Part shown: piece by piece, positions 16,204 to 24,284 of the stretch
How the letters are laid out: each line of letters begins with the position of its first letter
How positions within the stretch are numbered: the stretch's first letter is position 1
From: Streptomyces sp. YPW6
GTDB lineage: Bacteria > Actinomycetota > Actinomycetes > Streptomycetales > Streptomycetaceae
Assembly (NCBI RefSeq): GCF_018866325.1
Contig: NZ_CP076457.1
Span: 4,189,001-4,253,000 of the forward strand
DNA length: 64,000 nucleotides
Reading direction: 5' to 3'
Position numbers and translations under genes: made by a program
The notes under the pieces: model-generated
Database searches by the model: none
What the model was told of the DNA's origin: nothing
What the model saw: only the letters and a program-made list of their open reading frames with translations

Positions 16204-17817
16204 CTACTTGACGTTGACCCCGGTCCAGGTGGCCGAGACCGCCTTCAGCTCCTCGCTGTCCGCGCCGAACAGGTCGGCCGCCGCCTTCTCGGTCGCGACG
16301 CGCGCGCCCGCGTAGTCGGTGGTGGAGGTCATGTAGACGGAGAGCGCCTTGTACCAGATCTGGTACGCCTTCTCCCGCCCGATGCCCGTCAGCGTCGAGC
16401 CGTCGGAGGTCGGGGAGTCGTAGTCGACGCCGTTGACCGTCTTCTTTCCGCTGCCCTCGGCGAGCAGGTAGAAGAAGTGGTTGGCGACGCCGGAGGAGTG
16501 GTGGACGTCCAGGTCGCCGAGGTTCTCGTCCCAGAAGTCGGCGGAACTGCCGTCCTTGGAGGGCTGGTCCATGTAGCGCAGCGGGGTGCCGTCCCCGTTG
16601 ATGTCGATCTTCTCGCCGATGAGGTAGTCCCCGGCGTCCGAGGCGTTGTCGGCGAAGAACTCCACCGAGGCGCCGAGGATGTCGCTGGTCGCCTCGTTGA
16701 GGCCGCCGGACTCGCCCGCGTATTCCAGGCCGGCGGTGGCGGAGGTCAGGCCGTGGGTCATCTCGTGGGCCGCGACGTCGATCGAGGTGAGGGCGTTCCT
16801 GTTGCCCTCGCCGTCGCCGTACGTCATGCAGAAGCAGCTGTCGTCCCAGAAGGCGTTGACGTAGTTCTCGCCGTAGTGGACCCGGGAGTAGGCGGCCTTG
16901 CCGTCGCCCGCGATGCCGTCACGCCCGAGGGCCGTCCTGTAGAAGTCCCAGGTCTTCGCAGCACCGTAGTGGGCGTCGACGGCGGCGGTCTGCCGGTCCT
17001 CGCCCGTGCCGTCGCCCCAGGTGTCGTCGTCGTCCGTGACGAGGTCGCCGGTGCCGGACGAGCCCTGGTTCAGGTCGTACGTCGTGTGGCCGCCGCGCTC
17101 GCCGTCGGTCAGCTCGAAGCCCGCGTCGGACGTCGTCGTGGTGAGCTCGACCTCGCCGCTGTACTGGCTGTTGCCGGTCCCGGTCTCGATCGCCTCGTAG
17201 CTGTGCAGCTTCTTGCCGGTGGTGGCGTCGGTGACGGTGTGGACGCGGCTGGGCGTGCCGTCCTTCTGCACGCCCTTCCTGACGGTCTCCCAGGCGAGCA
17301 CGGACGCACTGCCGTGGCCCGCGTAGATCACCTTGCGGGCGCTCGCGGCGGCCTTCAGCTCCGGCGTCGTCGACGCCACGGCTATCTTCGCGTCGGTCGC
17401 CTTGTCGACGCTCTTCAGCTTTCCGGCGGCGGTGGTGTGGGTGACGAGGTCGCCGCCGAGTACGGGCAGGCCGTCGTAGGTGCGCTCGTAGCGGGTGTGG
17501 ACCGTGCCCCGGGCGTCCTTGATGACGTCGCGGACGATCAGCTTCTCCCGGCCGCCCAGCTTCAGGGCTTTCGCCGCCGAGGAGGCCTGTGCCTGCGCCG
17601 ACGTGATGGCCGTCGCGCGCTGCGCGGAGGGGTTCACACCGAGGGCGGCGGCCGTGGCGGGCTTCGCCGCGGAGGTGCGGGCGGTGTCGTCGGGCGTGGC
17701 GACGGCCGATCCGGCCTGGACGCCGGCGACGACCATCGCGGCCACGGCCGCGAGTGCCGCGAGCCGGCGAGTGGTGTGCGGGGTACGGGAGTTGTGGGGG
17801 GTGGTGTGGAGGTTCAT
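16204..17817 (-). CDS. Secreted M4 neutral metalloprotease (thermolysin/griselysin type)
   Basis: Exported zinc endopeptidase made as a 537-aa preproenzyme. Residues 1-40 form a signal peptide (RRLAALAAVAAMVVAGVQAGSAVA). A fungalysin/thermolysin propeptide and PepSY region follow to about residue 215 (TRYERTYDGLPVLGGDLVTHT). The catalytic domain has HEMTHGLTS near residue 351 and the downstream zinc Glu in GGLNEATSDILG; the C-terminal M4 domain has DVHHSSGVANHFFYLLAEG with the active-site His. ATG 17817 has CGGAGA upstream; an 18-codon extension is rejected. General extracellular protein breakdown is expected. Confidence 0.9.
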   Translation of the reverse strand: MNLHTTPHNSRTPHTTRRLAALAAVAAMVVAGVQAGSAVATPDDTARTSAAKPATAAALGVNPSAQRATAITSAQAQASSAAKALKLGGREKLIVRDVIKDARGTVHTRYERTYDGLPVLGGDLVTHTTAAGKLKSVDKATDAKIAVASTTPELKAAASARKVIYAGHGSASVLAWETVRKGVQKDGTPSRVHTVTDATTGKKLHSYEAIETGTGNSQYSGEVELTTTTSDAGFELTDGERGGHTTYDLNQGSSGTGDLVTDDDDTWGDGTGEDRQTAAVDAHYGAAKTWDFYRTALGRDGIAGDGKAAYSRVHYGENYVNAFWDDSCFCMTYGDGEGNRNALTSIDVAAHEMTHGLTSATAGLEYAGESGGLNEATSDILGASVEFFADNASDAGDYLIGEKIDINGDGTPLRYMDQPSKDGSSADFWDENLGDLDVHHSSGVANHFFYLLAEGSGKKTVNGVDYDSPTSDGSTLTGIGREKAYQIWYKALSVYMTSTTDYAGARVATEKAAADLFGADSEELKAVSATWTGVNVK

Positions 17818-17908
17818 GTGTGTTCTCCGTCGGTCGTCCTGTGGGGGGACTACGAGCGGAGAGCGTGCCACCGAATGAGCGAATTTGACGGTGTGCCGAC
17901 AATTGCCT

Positions 17909-17933
17909 CACAAGTTTTTGACCAGTTCTTGTG
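17909..17933. promoter_or_regulatory. Inverted repeat upstream of M4 protease
   Basis: CACAAG and CTTGTG flank a 13-bp spacer in an AT-richer stretch about 92 bp upstream of the M4 start. It is a possible operator; the regulator is unknown. Confidence 0.3.
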
Positions 17934-18020
17934 CGAATGGAGTGTCCCGCTGTCCGGTATTCGGTGAAGTGGCGGATTTCTGCGGTGTGAGGGGCGCGGC
18001 CTGACGAGCGTTCACACAGG

Positions 18021-18058
18021 CCGGAGCCCCCGGCCGCGATCGCGGCCGGGGGCTCCGG
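18021..18058. terminator. 38-bp perfect palindrome downstream of terD
   Basis: CCGGAGCCCCCGGCCGCGA is followed directly by its exact reverse complement. This 19-bp-arm hairpin sits 28 bp past the terD stop and upstream of the M4 gene, and should terminate terD transcription in its orientation. Confidence 0.75.
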
Positions 18059-18086
18059 TGGGACTGTGGTGCGCCGGGACGAGGTG

Positions 18087-18662
18087 TCAGAGGTTGACGC
18101 CGAAGTCCTGGGCGATGCCGCGCAGACCGGAGGCGTACCCCTGGCCCACCGCGCGGAACTTCCACTCGGCGCCGTTGCGGTAGAGCTCGCCGAAGACCAT
18201 GGCGGTCTCGGTGGCGGCGTCCTCGCTCAGGTCGTAGCGGGCGATCTCCGCGCCGCCGGCCTGGTTGATGATGCGGATGAACGCGTTGCGGACCTGGCCG
18301 AAGTTCTGGCTGCGGGTCTCGGCGTCGTAGATGGAGACCGGGAAGACGATCTTGTCGACGTCGGCCGGCAGGCCCGCCAGGTTGACGTTGATCTGCTCGT
18401 CGTCGCCCTCGCCGGCACCCGTGACGTTGTCACCGGTGTGCACGATGGTCTGGTCCGGCGTCGACTTGTTGTTGAAGAAGACGAAGTGGCCGTCCGAGAC
18501 GACCTTCCCGCCCGCGTCGACCGCGATCGCCGAGGCGTCGAGGTCGAAGTCGGTGCCGGTGGTGGTGCGGACGTCCCAGCCGAGGCCGACCGTGACGGCG
18601 GTCAGGCCCGGTGCCTCCTTGGTGAGCGAGACGTTGCCGCCCTTGGACAGGCTTACTGCCAT
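18087..18662 (-). CDS. terD: TerD family calcium-binding stress protein
   Basis: Cytoplasmic protein of 191 aa with a single TerD domain over its whole length. Typical strings are VSLSKGGNVSLTKEAPGLTAVTVGLGWD near the start, the calcium-site region FDLDASAI, and EQINVNLAGLPADVDKIVFPVSIYDA. The family is linked to tellurite resistance, calcium homeostasis and differentiation in Streptomyces, which carry many paralogs. A strong ribosome site (AAAGGGA) precedes the ATG. It stands alone, without other ter genes. Confidence 0.92.
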   Translation of the reverse strand: MAVSLSKGGNVSLTKEAPGLTAVTVGLGWDVRTTTGTDFDLDASAIAVDAGGKVVSDGHFVFFNNKSTPDQTIVHTGDNVTGAGEGDDEQINVNLAGLPADVDKIVFPVSIYDAETRSQNFGQVRNAFIRIINQAGGAEIARYDLSEDAATETAMVFGELYRNGAEWKFRAVGQGYASGLRGIAQDFGVNL

Positions 18663-18847
18663 GGGAAGTCCCTTTCCTCGTCGTGTGCGGGCTTCGTGCC
18701 ATCACGAAAGCTACCCGTCACCCGTCATAACGCGTGCGGCGGACCACGAGGTTCCTGCTCGCTTTACTTTCTTTACGAACTTCCTCCGGGCGCGGGGGGC
18801 CCGAGCAGTGCAAAAGAAGGTGACGGGCGGGGTGCGGGGGAGGGACC

Positions 18848-19282
18848 ATGGGTGTCATGTCCGGGCCCTATGTCATCCGCGGTTCGGTCTCCCTCCCGGA
18901 GGCCGAGCTCCTGTGGCGTTTCTCGCGGTCCTCCGGGCCCGGCGGCCAGCACGTCAACACCAGCGACTCCCAGGTGGAGCTGCGCTTCGACCTGGCCGCG
19001 ACCGACGCGCTCCCCGAGGTGTGGAAGGCGCGGGCGCTGGAGCGGCTCGCGGGCCGGCTGGTGGGCGGGGTGGTCTCGGTGCGGGCCTCCGAGCACCGTT
19101 CCCAGTGGCGCAACCGCGAGACGGCCGCCGTGCGGCTCGCCGCCCTCCTCGCCGAGGCCACCGCACCGCCGCCCAAGCCCCGGATCAAGCGGAAGGTCCC
19201 GCGCGGGATCAACGAGCGCCGGCTGCGCGAGAAGAAGCAGCGCGGCGAGACCAAGCGCGGGCGCTCCGGCCGCGACTGGTAG
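18848..19282 (+). CDS. arfB: Alternative ribosome-rescue factor ArfB (YaeJ-like)
   Basis: Peptidyl-tRNA hydrolase of 144 aa that frees stalled ribosomes. The GGQ motif lies in FSRSSGPGGQHVNTSDSQVELRFD (about residues 24-47), where GGQ contacts the peptidyl transferase centre. The C-terminal tail is very basic (PRIKRKVPRGINERRLREKKQRGETKRGRSGRDW), which in ArfB enters the empty mRNA channel. Full release factors are over 300 aa, so this is the rescue type. GGAGGGACC precedes ATG 18848. Confidence 0.9.
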   Translation: MGVMSGPYVIRGSVSLPEAELLWRFSRSSGPGGQHVNTSDSQVELRFDLAATDALPEVWKARALERLAGRLVGGVVSVRASEHRSQWRNRETAAVRLAALLAEATAPPPKPRIKRKVPRGINERRLREKKQRGETKRGRSGRDW

Positions 19283-19299
19283 CCCGCGCGGCCACGGGC

Positions 19300-19425
19300 G
19301 CGCCTCCCGGCGAGGACGTCCCACGCGGCCGGGCCTCCCGCGCCGGGTTCTCTGCGCCGCCGGGCCTCCAGCGCTGCCCCGGGCTTCCCGCGCGGCCGGG
19401 CCTCCCGCGCCGCCGGAACGGACCG
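19300..19425. repeat. Degenerate GC-rich repeats between arfB and flavin reductase
   Basis: A 20-bp string starting GCGGCCGGGCCTCC occurs at 19325-19344 and again at 19392-19411, with a weaker copy between. The genes converge here and nothing coding is seen. Confidence 0.6.
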
Positions 19426-19989
19426 TCAGCCCAACTGCCGGTAGCGCCCCTTGAAGTACGTCAGCGGTTCGCCCTCCGGGCTCGGCAGCTCCGCCGTGAG
19501 CACCCGCCCGATCACCAGGGTGTGGTCCCCGGCCACCACCCGCTGCTCGGTGCGGCACTCCAGCGTCGCCAGCGCCCCGCCGACCAGCGGCGCACGCGTC
19601 ACCTCGCCCCGTACGTACGCGACGTCCTCGAACAGCAGCCGGTCGCTGATCCGGCCCTTCATGGCGAACCGGCCCGCGATGTGCCGCTGGCTCGCGGCCA
19701 GGACGGAGACCGCCCACAGCGGCTGCTCGTCCAGCAGGTCGTCCATCCGGGAGCCGTTGCGCAGGCTCACCATCACCAGGGGCGGTTCCAGGGACACGGA
19801 CATGAAGGCGGTCGCCGTCATGCCCACGTCCTCGCCCAGACCGTCCTCGTCGAGGGGCGGTTCCTGGGCGGTGACCAGCACCACCCCGGCGGCCAGCCGC
19901 GCGAGGGCGGCCCGGAACTCGTCGTTGCTCACTCCCTCAGCATGGGGGATGGGCTCGGGGCGCGGGGTGGGAGTCGTCGTCTGGAGCAC
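19426..19989 (-). CDS. Flavin reductase-like FMN-binding protein
   Basis: Protein of 187 aa with the flavin-reductase split-barrel domain (about residues 20-185). Visible family strings are FRAALARLAAGVVLVTAQ, GMTATAFMSVSLEPPLVMVSL, where the Ser/Thr residues bind FMN, and HIAGRF in the middle. Such proteins supply reduced FMN to two-component monooxygenases, but no partner oxygenase is adjacent. The GTG start lies 6 bases after TAGCGT on the reverse strand, so the mRNA is probably leaderless. Confidence 0.85.
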   Translation of the reverse strand: MLQTTTPTPRPEPIPHAEGVSNDEFRAALARLAAGVVLVTAQEPPLDEDGLGEDVGMTATAFMSVSLEPPLVMVSLRNGSRMDDLLDEQPLWAVSVLAASQRHIAGRFAMKGRISDRLLFEDVAYVRGEVTRAPLVGGALATLECRTEQRVVAGDHTLVIGRVLTAELPSPEGEPLTYFKGRYRQLG

Positions 19990-20188
19990 ACCACGACGCT
20001 AACCGCGCGGCCCGGACGGCCGCATCGGCCCAGGGAACCAGGCAGGTCCTAGGACCCCGGAAGGGGCGACGGAGGGGGAAAGCGGAAGAGAGGGGGCGTA
20101 CGCGGGCGCACAAGGGGAATCCGTTCCTCCCAGTGACCACGGGACGATCACCGTCGCCGTGAGTCACCGGCATCACCCGGTCATCTGT

Positions 20189-20204
20189 TGTGACTTGGGT
20201 CACA
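20189..20204. promoter_or_regulatory. Crp-like site upstream of cdgB
   Basis: TGTGACTTGGGTCACA is a perfect 6-4-6 dyad. It fits both the classical TGTGA-N6-TCACA consensus and the GTG-N6-GNCAC motif reported for S. coelicolor Crp. It is 85 bp before ATG 20289. Confidence 0.6.
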
Positions 20205-20219
20205 GAGTCCATTTTCTGC

Positions 20220-20232
20220 TGACCCTGTGTAC
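20220..20232 (+). promoter_or_regulatory. BldD-like box upstream of cdgB
   Basis: TGACCCTGTGTAC matches the BldD consensus TNACNC(A/T)GNGTNA at every fixed position but the last. BldD is a c-di-GMP-responsive repressor known to target several cdg genes, so a site here makes biological sense. Confidence 0.5.
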
Positions 20233-20288
20233 CGGGTGCACAGCTCACTGTGATTCAGTGGCCGTGACACTGCGATAAGTACGTCGAT

Positions 20289-21989
20289 ATGAAACCTGGA
20301 GTTGCTGTCGAGGTCCCGGGGGTGCGAGCGATGGAGGCCGAGTCGGAGCCGTACGTCCGCCTGGCGACCATGCGGCAGCTGCACCAGGCCGTCGCCGATC
20401 TCAACACGGCGCGGAGTCTCGCGGACACGCTCCAGAGCGTGGTCGACGGGATCGTCGGGGGCCTCGGCTACGAGCTGGCCTGCGTCAACCTGGTCCGGCC
20501 CGAGGGTGACCTCGTCATCGCCGCCTTCGCGGGCAACGCCGCCGCCGAAGCCCTGATCACCGGCCGCGTCGGCTCCCGTGACTCCTGGGACCGCCGGCTC
20601 TCCATGGGCGAGGCGTGGGGCGGTCTCCGCTTCATCCCGCACACCGAGGGCTGGGTCCTCCTCGACGACGACGTACCGCAGTGGCACACCGAGGGACCCG
20701 AACCCCGGTTCGAGGACGAGTGGCATCCCCTCGACCGGCTCTACGCCCCGATGTACGCCTCGTCGGGCGAGGGCGACCTCCTCGGGGTCATATCCGTGGA
20801 CCGGCCGCGCAACGGACGCCGCCCCGGCGCATGGGGGCGCGAAGCGCTCCAGATGTACGCCTCCCAGGCCGCCATCGCCATCAGCAACGCCCGCCTGCGG
20901 GCCAACATGCAGCGCGCCCTGGTCCGCCTGGAGCGGGAGCAGCAGGCGCTGCGTGCCAGCGAGGAGTCCTTCCGCCAGGCCTTCGAGTACGCGCCCAGCG
21001 GTATGGCCATCGCCGAGATGGGCGGCGACCAGCAGGGCAGGCTGCTGCGGACCAACGACGCCCTGTGCCGGCTGCTCGGCCGCCCGGCCTCCGTGATGCG
21101 CCGCTACTCCTTCGCCGACCTGGTCCACCCCGAGGACATCGGCACCCTGCTGCGGACCTCGGCAGAGGGCGGCCGGGCGGAGCTGCGCCTCAGCCGCCGT
21201 GACGGCACCTATCTCTGGGTCTCGCTGCGCAACTCGGTCGTCGCGGACACCGCCGACGGGCCGCGCTTCCTGCTCACCCATGTCGAGGACATAGAGGAGC
21301 GCAAGCGCCACGAGCTGAACCTCGCCCACCGCGCCTCGCACGACGCGCTGACCGGGCTGCCCAACAGCGCCGAGCTCAAGTCGCGGCTCAGTGCCCGGAT
21401 CTGCGAGCGGCCGCACTCCTCCCCGGCCGCCACCGCGATCGAGGCGCTGGACGCGGCGTACGGGGACGTGGAGTCCTCCCTCACCCACGGCTACCAGGCC
21501 GACGGTTACGAGGGCGAGGCCGTCCCCGGCGGCGGGCCCTTCGACCACCACGTGCACACGCTGGCCCCGGATCCGGAGCACGACGACGGGACGAAGGGGC
21601 TCGCGGTCCTCTTCTGCGACCTCGACGGTTTCAAGTCCATCAACGACCGCTTCGGACACCACACCGGCGACGCCGTGCTCATCGAGGTCGCCCGGCGGCT
21701 GAGCACCTGTGTCCGGGACGGTGACACCGTCGCCCGGCTCGGGGGTGACGAATTCGTCGTCCTCGCCGACGGCCTCGGGGCGGCGGACGCCGCTGACCTG
21801 GCCGTTCGTCTGAGAAATGCCATCATTCCGCCCATAAGGGTCGACGGCCGGGCGGTCCGGGTCGGAGCGAGTTTCGGCATCGGATGGGCCGAGTGCGGCA
21901 TGACCGTCGAAGAGGTGCTGCGCTCCGCCGACCAGCGGATGTACGTGGAAAAACGGTCCCGGTCGAAGGTTCACCGCAGGGCCGGATGA
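20289..21989 (+). CDS. cdgB: GAF-PAS-GGDEF diguanylate cyclase (CdgB-like)
   Basis: Makes c-di-GMP from two GTP. The 566-aa protein has a GAF domain (about residues 30-205), a short coiled coil, a PAS/PAC domain (about 220-335, ESFRQAFEYAPSGMAIAEMGG) and a GGDEF domain (about 345-560) with active-site LGGDEFVVLA near residue 485. The product-inhibition I-site RDGD lies five residues before GGDEF. The GGDEF domain carries an insertion of roughly 50 residues, rich in Pro, His and Asp, between LTGLPN and LFCDLDGFKSIND. An in-frame ATG at 20331 is an equally good start and matches how I recall related proteins beginning. Confidence 0.88.
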   Translation: MKPGVAVEVPGVRAMEAESEPYVRLATMRQLHQAVADLNTARSLADTLQSVVDGIVGGLGYELACVNLVRPEGDLVIAAFAGNAAAEALITGRVGSRDSWDRRLSMGEAWGGLRFIPHTEGWVLLDDDVPQWHTEGPEPRFEDEWHPLDRLYAPMYASSGEGDLLGVISVDRPRNGRRPGAWGREALQMYASQAAIAISNARLRANMQRALVRLEREQQALRASEESFRQAFEYAPSGMAIAEMGGDQQGRLLRTNDALCRLLGRPASVMRRYSFADLVHPEDIGTLLRTSAEGGRAELRLSRRDGTYLWVSLRNSVVADTADGPRFLLTHVEDIEERKRHELNLAHRASHDALTGLPNSAELKSRLSARICERPHSSPAATAIEALDAAYGDVESSLTHGYQADGYEGEAVPGGGPFDHHVHTLAPDPEHDDGTKGLAVLFCDLDGFKSINDRFGHHTGDAVLIEVARRLSTCVRDGDTVARLGGDEFVVLADGLGAADAADLAVRLRNAIIPPIRVDGRAVRVGASFGIGWAECGMTVEEVLRSADQRMYVEKRSRSKVHRRAG

Positions 21990-22133
21990 CGTTCATGGCG
22001 TGTTCCTCCCCCTACCCCGTACCGGTTCCTCCGGCGTCGCCCCGGTGGGTGAGCGCAATTCGGGGGCTGCTCCGTTCGAGGTAGGCTCGGCCGGTCGGCG
22101 ACGGCTGGCGAGATGGTGAGGAGTGACCCAGGG

Positions 22134-23135
22134 ATGACGGCCGGAAACAACGGCGCGAGCAAGCCCGAGGACGACGATCCGTTCGGCTATCTGTACGCGG
22201 ACGGACAGGCGGCAGGCGCCCAGGCGCCCGGCCAGGGCGGGTACGGCTACCCGGGTCCGGCCGCGCAGCCGGGCGTGCCCAGAACGTCCTACAACCAGGT
22301 GCGTGCCGTCGGGGAGCGCCAGTACGGCCAGCAGCAGGCGCCGCAGCAGCAGGGCGGTTACGGCTACCCGCCCCAGCAGACCTACGGCCAGCCCGCGCAG
22401 CAGTACAACCGGCCGAACCCGCAGTACGCGGCCCCCGAGACCTACCCCGGCGGCGCGTCCCACGGGCAGCCCCCGGCCCAGGGCGGCCACGGCGGCGGCA
22501 CGGGCCGGGGCGGCCCGAACACGAAGGCGCTCCTGATCGCGGCGGTCGCCGTGGTCGCGGTCGTCCTCGTCGGCATCGGCGCCGCCCTGCTCACGGGCGA
22601 CGACGGCGACAAGGACGCGAAGAACAACGAGGCGTCCTCCTCGCAGGGCCCCGCCGACGAGGTCGAGGAGTCGAAGAAGCCGGAGAAGCCGGAGGAGACC
22701 GAGGAGCCGGTCGAGCTGCCCAAGCAGGACGCGGCGACGCTGACGCTGGGCGGCACCGCGGCCCTGGACTCCACGGTCAAGGGCGCCAAGAGCGCGAACG
22801 GCAACTACATCAACCTGAACGAGGTCGGCCGGTCGGCCACCTGGTCGGTGGAGGTGCCCGAGGCCGGCCCGTACACGCTGTACGTGACCTACGGCGTGCC
22901 CGGCAAGGACGCGAAGACGACCCTGACGGTGAACGACCAGAAGCCCCGCTCCATCAACATGAAGAACTTCGCGAAGGCCGCCGAGGGCGACCTGGAGAAG
23001 GGCTGGACGAACACCTACGCGTACGTCCAGCTCGACAAGGGCGCCAACACCCTCAAGCTGTCCTGTGAGGAAGGCGACCAGTGCGACGCCAACCTCGACC
23101 AGCTGGAGCTGAAGGCGGGCCACTTCAAGAGCTGA
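22134..23135 (+). CDS. Membrane-anchored carbohydrate-binding (CBM6/35-like) protein
   Basis: Single-pass protein of 333 aa. Residues 1-125 are a cytoplasmic Gln/Gly/Tyr/Pro-rich tail with repeats such as GGYGYP and YGQPAQQY. A membrane helix follows (KALLIAAVAVVAVVLVGIGAALL), then a Lys/Glu/Pro linker, then a C-terminal beta-sandwich (about 200-333: DAATLTLGGTAALDSTVKGAKSANGNYINLNEVG...) with the CBM6/CBM35 look. It probably binds cell-wall or extracellular glycan; there is no catalytic domain. AGGAG is upstream of ATG 22134; an ATG at 22113 is also possible. Confidence 0.75.
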   Translation: MTAGNNGASKPEDDDPFGYLYADGQAAGAQAPGQGGYGYPGPAAQPGVPRTSYNQVRAVGERQYGQQQAPQQQGGYGYPPQQTYGQPAQQYNRPNPQYAAPETYPGGASHGQPPAQGGHGGGTGRGGPNTKALLIAAVAVVAVVLVGIGAALLTGDDGDKDAKNNEASSSQGPADEVEESKKPEKPEETEEPVELPKQDAATLTLGGTAALDSTVKGAKSANGNYINLNEVGRSATWSVEVPEAGPYTLYVTYGVPGKDAKTTLTVNDQKPRSINMKNFAKAAEGDLEKGWTNTYAYVQLDKGANTLKLSCEEGDQCDANLDQLELKAGHFKS

Positions 23136-23167
23136 CCGCCCCCGCGCGCGTCCCACGCCCCGATCAC

Positions 23168-23186
23168 CGCCCCGGTGGCCGGGGCG
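23168..23186. terminator. Bidirectional hairpin between convergent genes
   Basis: An 8-bp stem (CGCCCCGG / CCGGGGCG) with a 3-nt loop lies between the carbohydrate-binding protein gene and the PfkB kinase gene. Confidence 0.55.
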
Positions 23187-23207
23187 TCGGCGTGTGCGGG
23201 CGGTCGG

Positions 23208-24134
23208 TCAGGGGGCCGGGACGTGCGGCTCCACCGTGACGCGCGGCAGCAGCTCCGCGTAGGCCGCCGCGTCGAACTCGCCGGCCGCCGGGGCCAGCAC
23301 CGTCGCCGTCGACAGGGCCACCGCCCGGGCCAGCCGCTGCGGCCAGGGCAGCCCCTCGGCCAGGGCGGACAGCAGCCCGGCGACCGCGGAGTCGCCCGCT
23401 CCGGTCGGGTTGCCGCGCACGGGTGCGGGCGGGGCGGCCCGCCAGACGCCGTCCGGGGTGAGCGCGAGCACCCCCTCCGGGCCGAGCGAGGCGACCACGG
23501 CGTGGGCCCCGCGCCGGCGGGCGTCCCCCGCGGCGCGCAGCGGATCGCGGGAACCGGTCAGCCGGGCCAGCTCCTCGGCGTTCGGCTTGACCAGGTCGGG
23601 GCGGGCGGCGATGCCCCGGCGCAGGGGTTCGCCGCTGGTGTCCAGCAGCACGGGTACGGCGGCGGCGCGGGCGATCCGGACCAGCTCGGCGTACGCCCCG
23701 ACATGGATGCCGGGCGGCAGGGAGCCGCAGAGCGCGACCGCGTCGGCCCCGGCGACCAGCTCCTCGTACGTCCGCAGGAAGGCCGCCCATTCGGCGGGGC
23801 TCACCTGCGGTCCGGGTTCGTTGAGCTGGGTGGTGTCGCCGGTCGAGCGGTCGGTGATCGCGAGGGTGCGGCGGGTGTTCCCGGCGACGTGGACGAGGGC
23901 GTCGCGCGGCGGGAGCGGGGCGAGGAGGCCGCGCAGCACGTCTCCGGTCGCACCGCCGACGAAGCCGGTGACCACGGCGTCGTGGCCCAGCGCCCCCAGC
24001 ACCCGGGCGACGTTCAGGCCCTTGCCGCCGGGACGTTCGGTGACCTCGCCGACCCGGTGGCTGCCGTGCGGGACGAGCGCGTCGACGGTGTACGTCACGT
24101 CGAGCGCGGTGTTCAGGGTGACGGTCAGGATCAC
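23208..24134 (-). CDS. PfkB-family sugar kinase (1-phosphofructokinase type)
   Basis: Ribokinase-fold kinase of 308 aa. It opens with the FruK/LacC-type string ILTVTLNTALDVTY, has GGKGLNVARVLGALGH near residue 35, and ends with the PfkB signature GNPTGAGDSAVAGLLSAL, whose Asp is the catalytic base. This fits hexose-phosphate kinases such as FruK or tagatose-6-phosphate kinase. No fructose PTS gene is adjacent; the neighbours are nagA and nagK, so a role in aminosugar or hexose-phosphate flux is possible. GTG 24134 follows GGAGGGA; the upstream 20 codons lack motifs. Confidence 0.8.
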   Translation of the reverse strand: MILTVTLNTALDVTYTVDALVPHGSHRVGEVTERPGGKGLNVARVLGALGHDAVVTGFVGGATGDVLRGLLAPLPPRDALVHVAGNTRRTLAITDRSTGDTTQLNEPGPQVSPAEWAAFLRTYEELVAGADAVALCGSLPPGIHVGAYAELVRIARAAAVPVLLDTSGEPLRRGIAARPDLVKPNAEELARLTGSRDPLRAAGDARRRGAHAVVASLGPEGVLALTPDGVWRAAPPAPVRGNPTGAGDSAVAGLLSALAEGLPWPQRLARAVALSTATVLAPAAGEFDAAAYAELLPRVTVEPHVPAP

Positions 24135-24221
24135 CTGGTCCGGTCCCTCCCTCGGTGCGTGGCCCCAGCGCTGCGTGCCCCCGGCTCGTGGCACGATCCG
24201 ATGATCATGCCAAAGCGGTGA

Positions 24222-24249
24222 CGGCCGGCCCAGTCCTGAGGGCCGACCG
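24222..24249 (-). terminator. Hairpin downstream of nagA
   Basis: A 10-bp near-perfect stem (CGGCCGGCCC / GGGCCGACCG) with an 8-nt loop lies between nagA and the pfkB-like gene on the same strand. Confidence 0.45.
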
Positions 24250-24284
24250 CCATCGCTTCGTTACGTGCTCGCCCGCAGGGTGTC

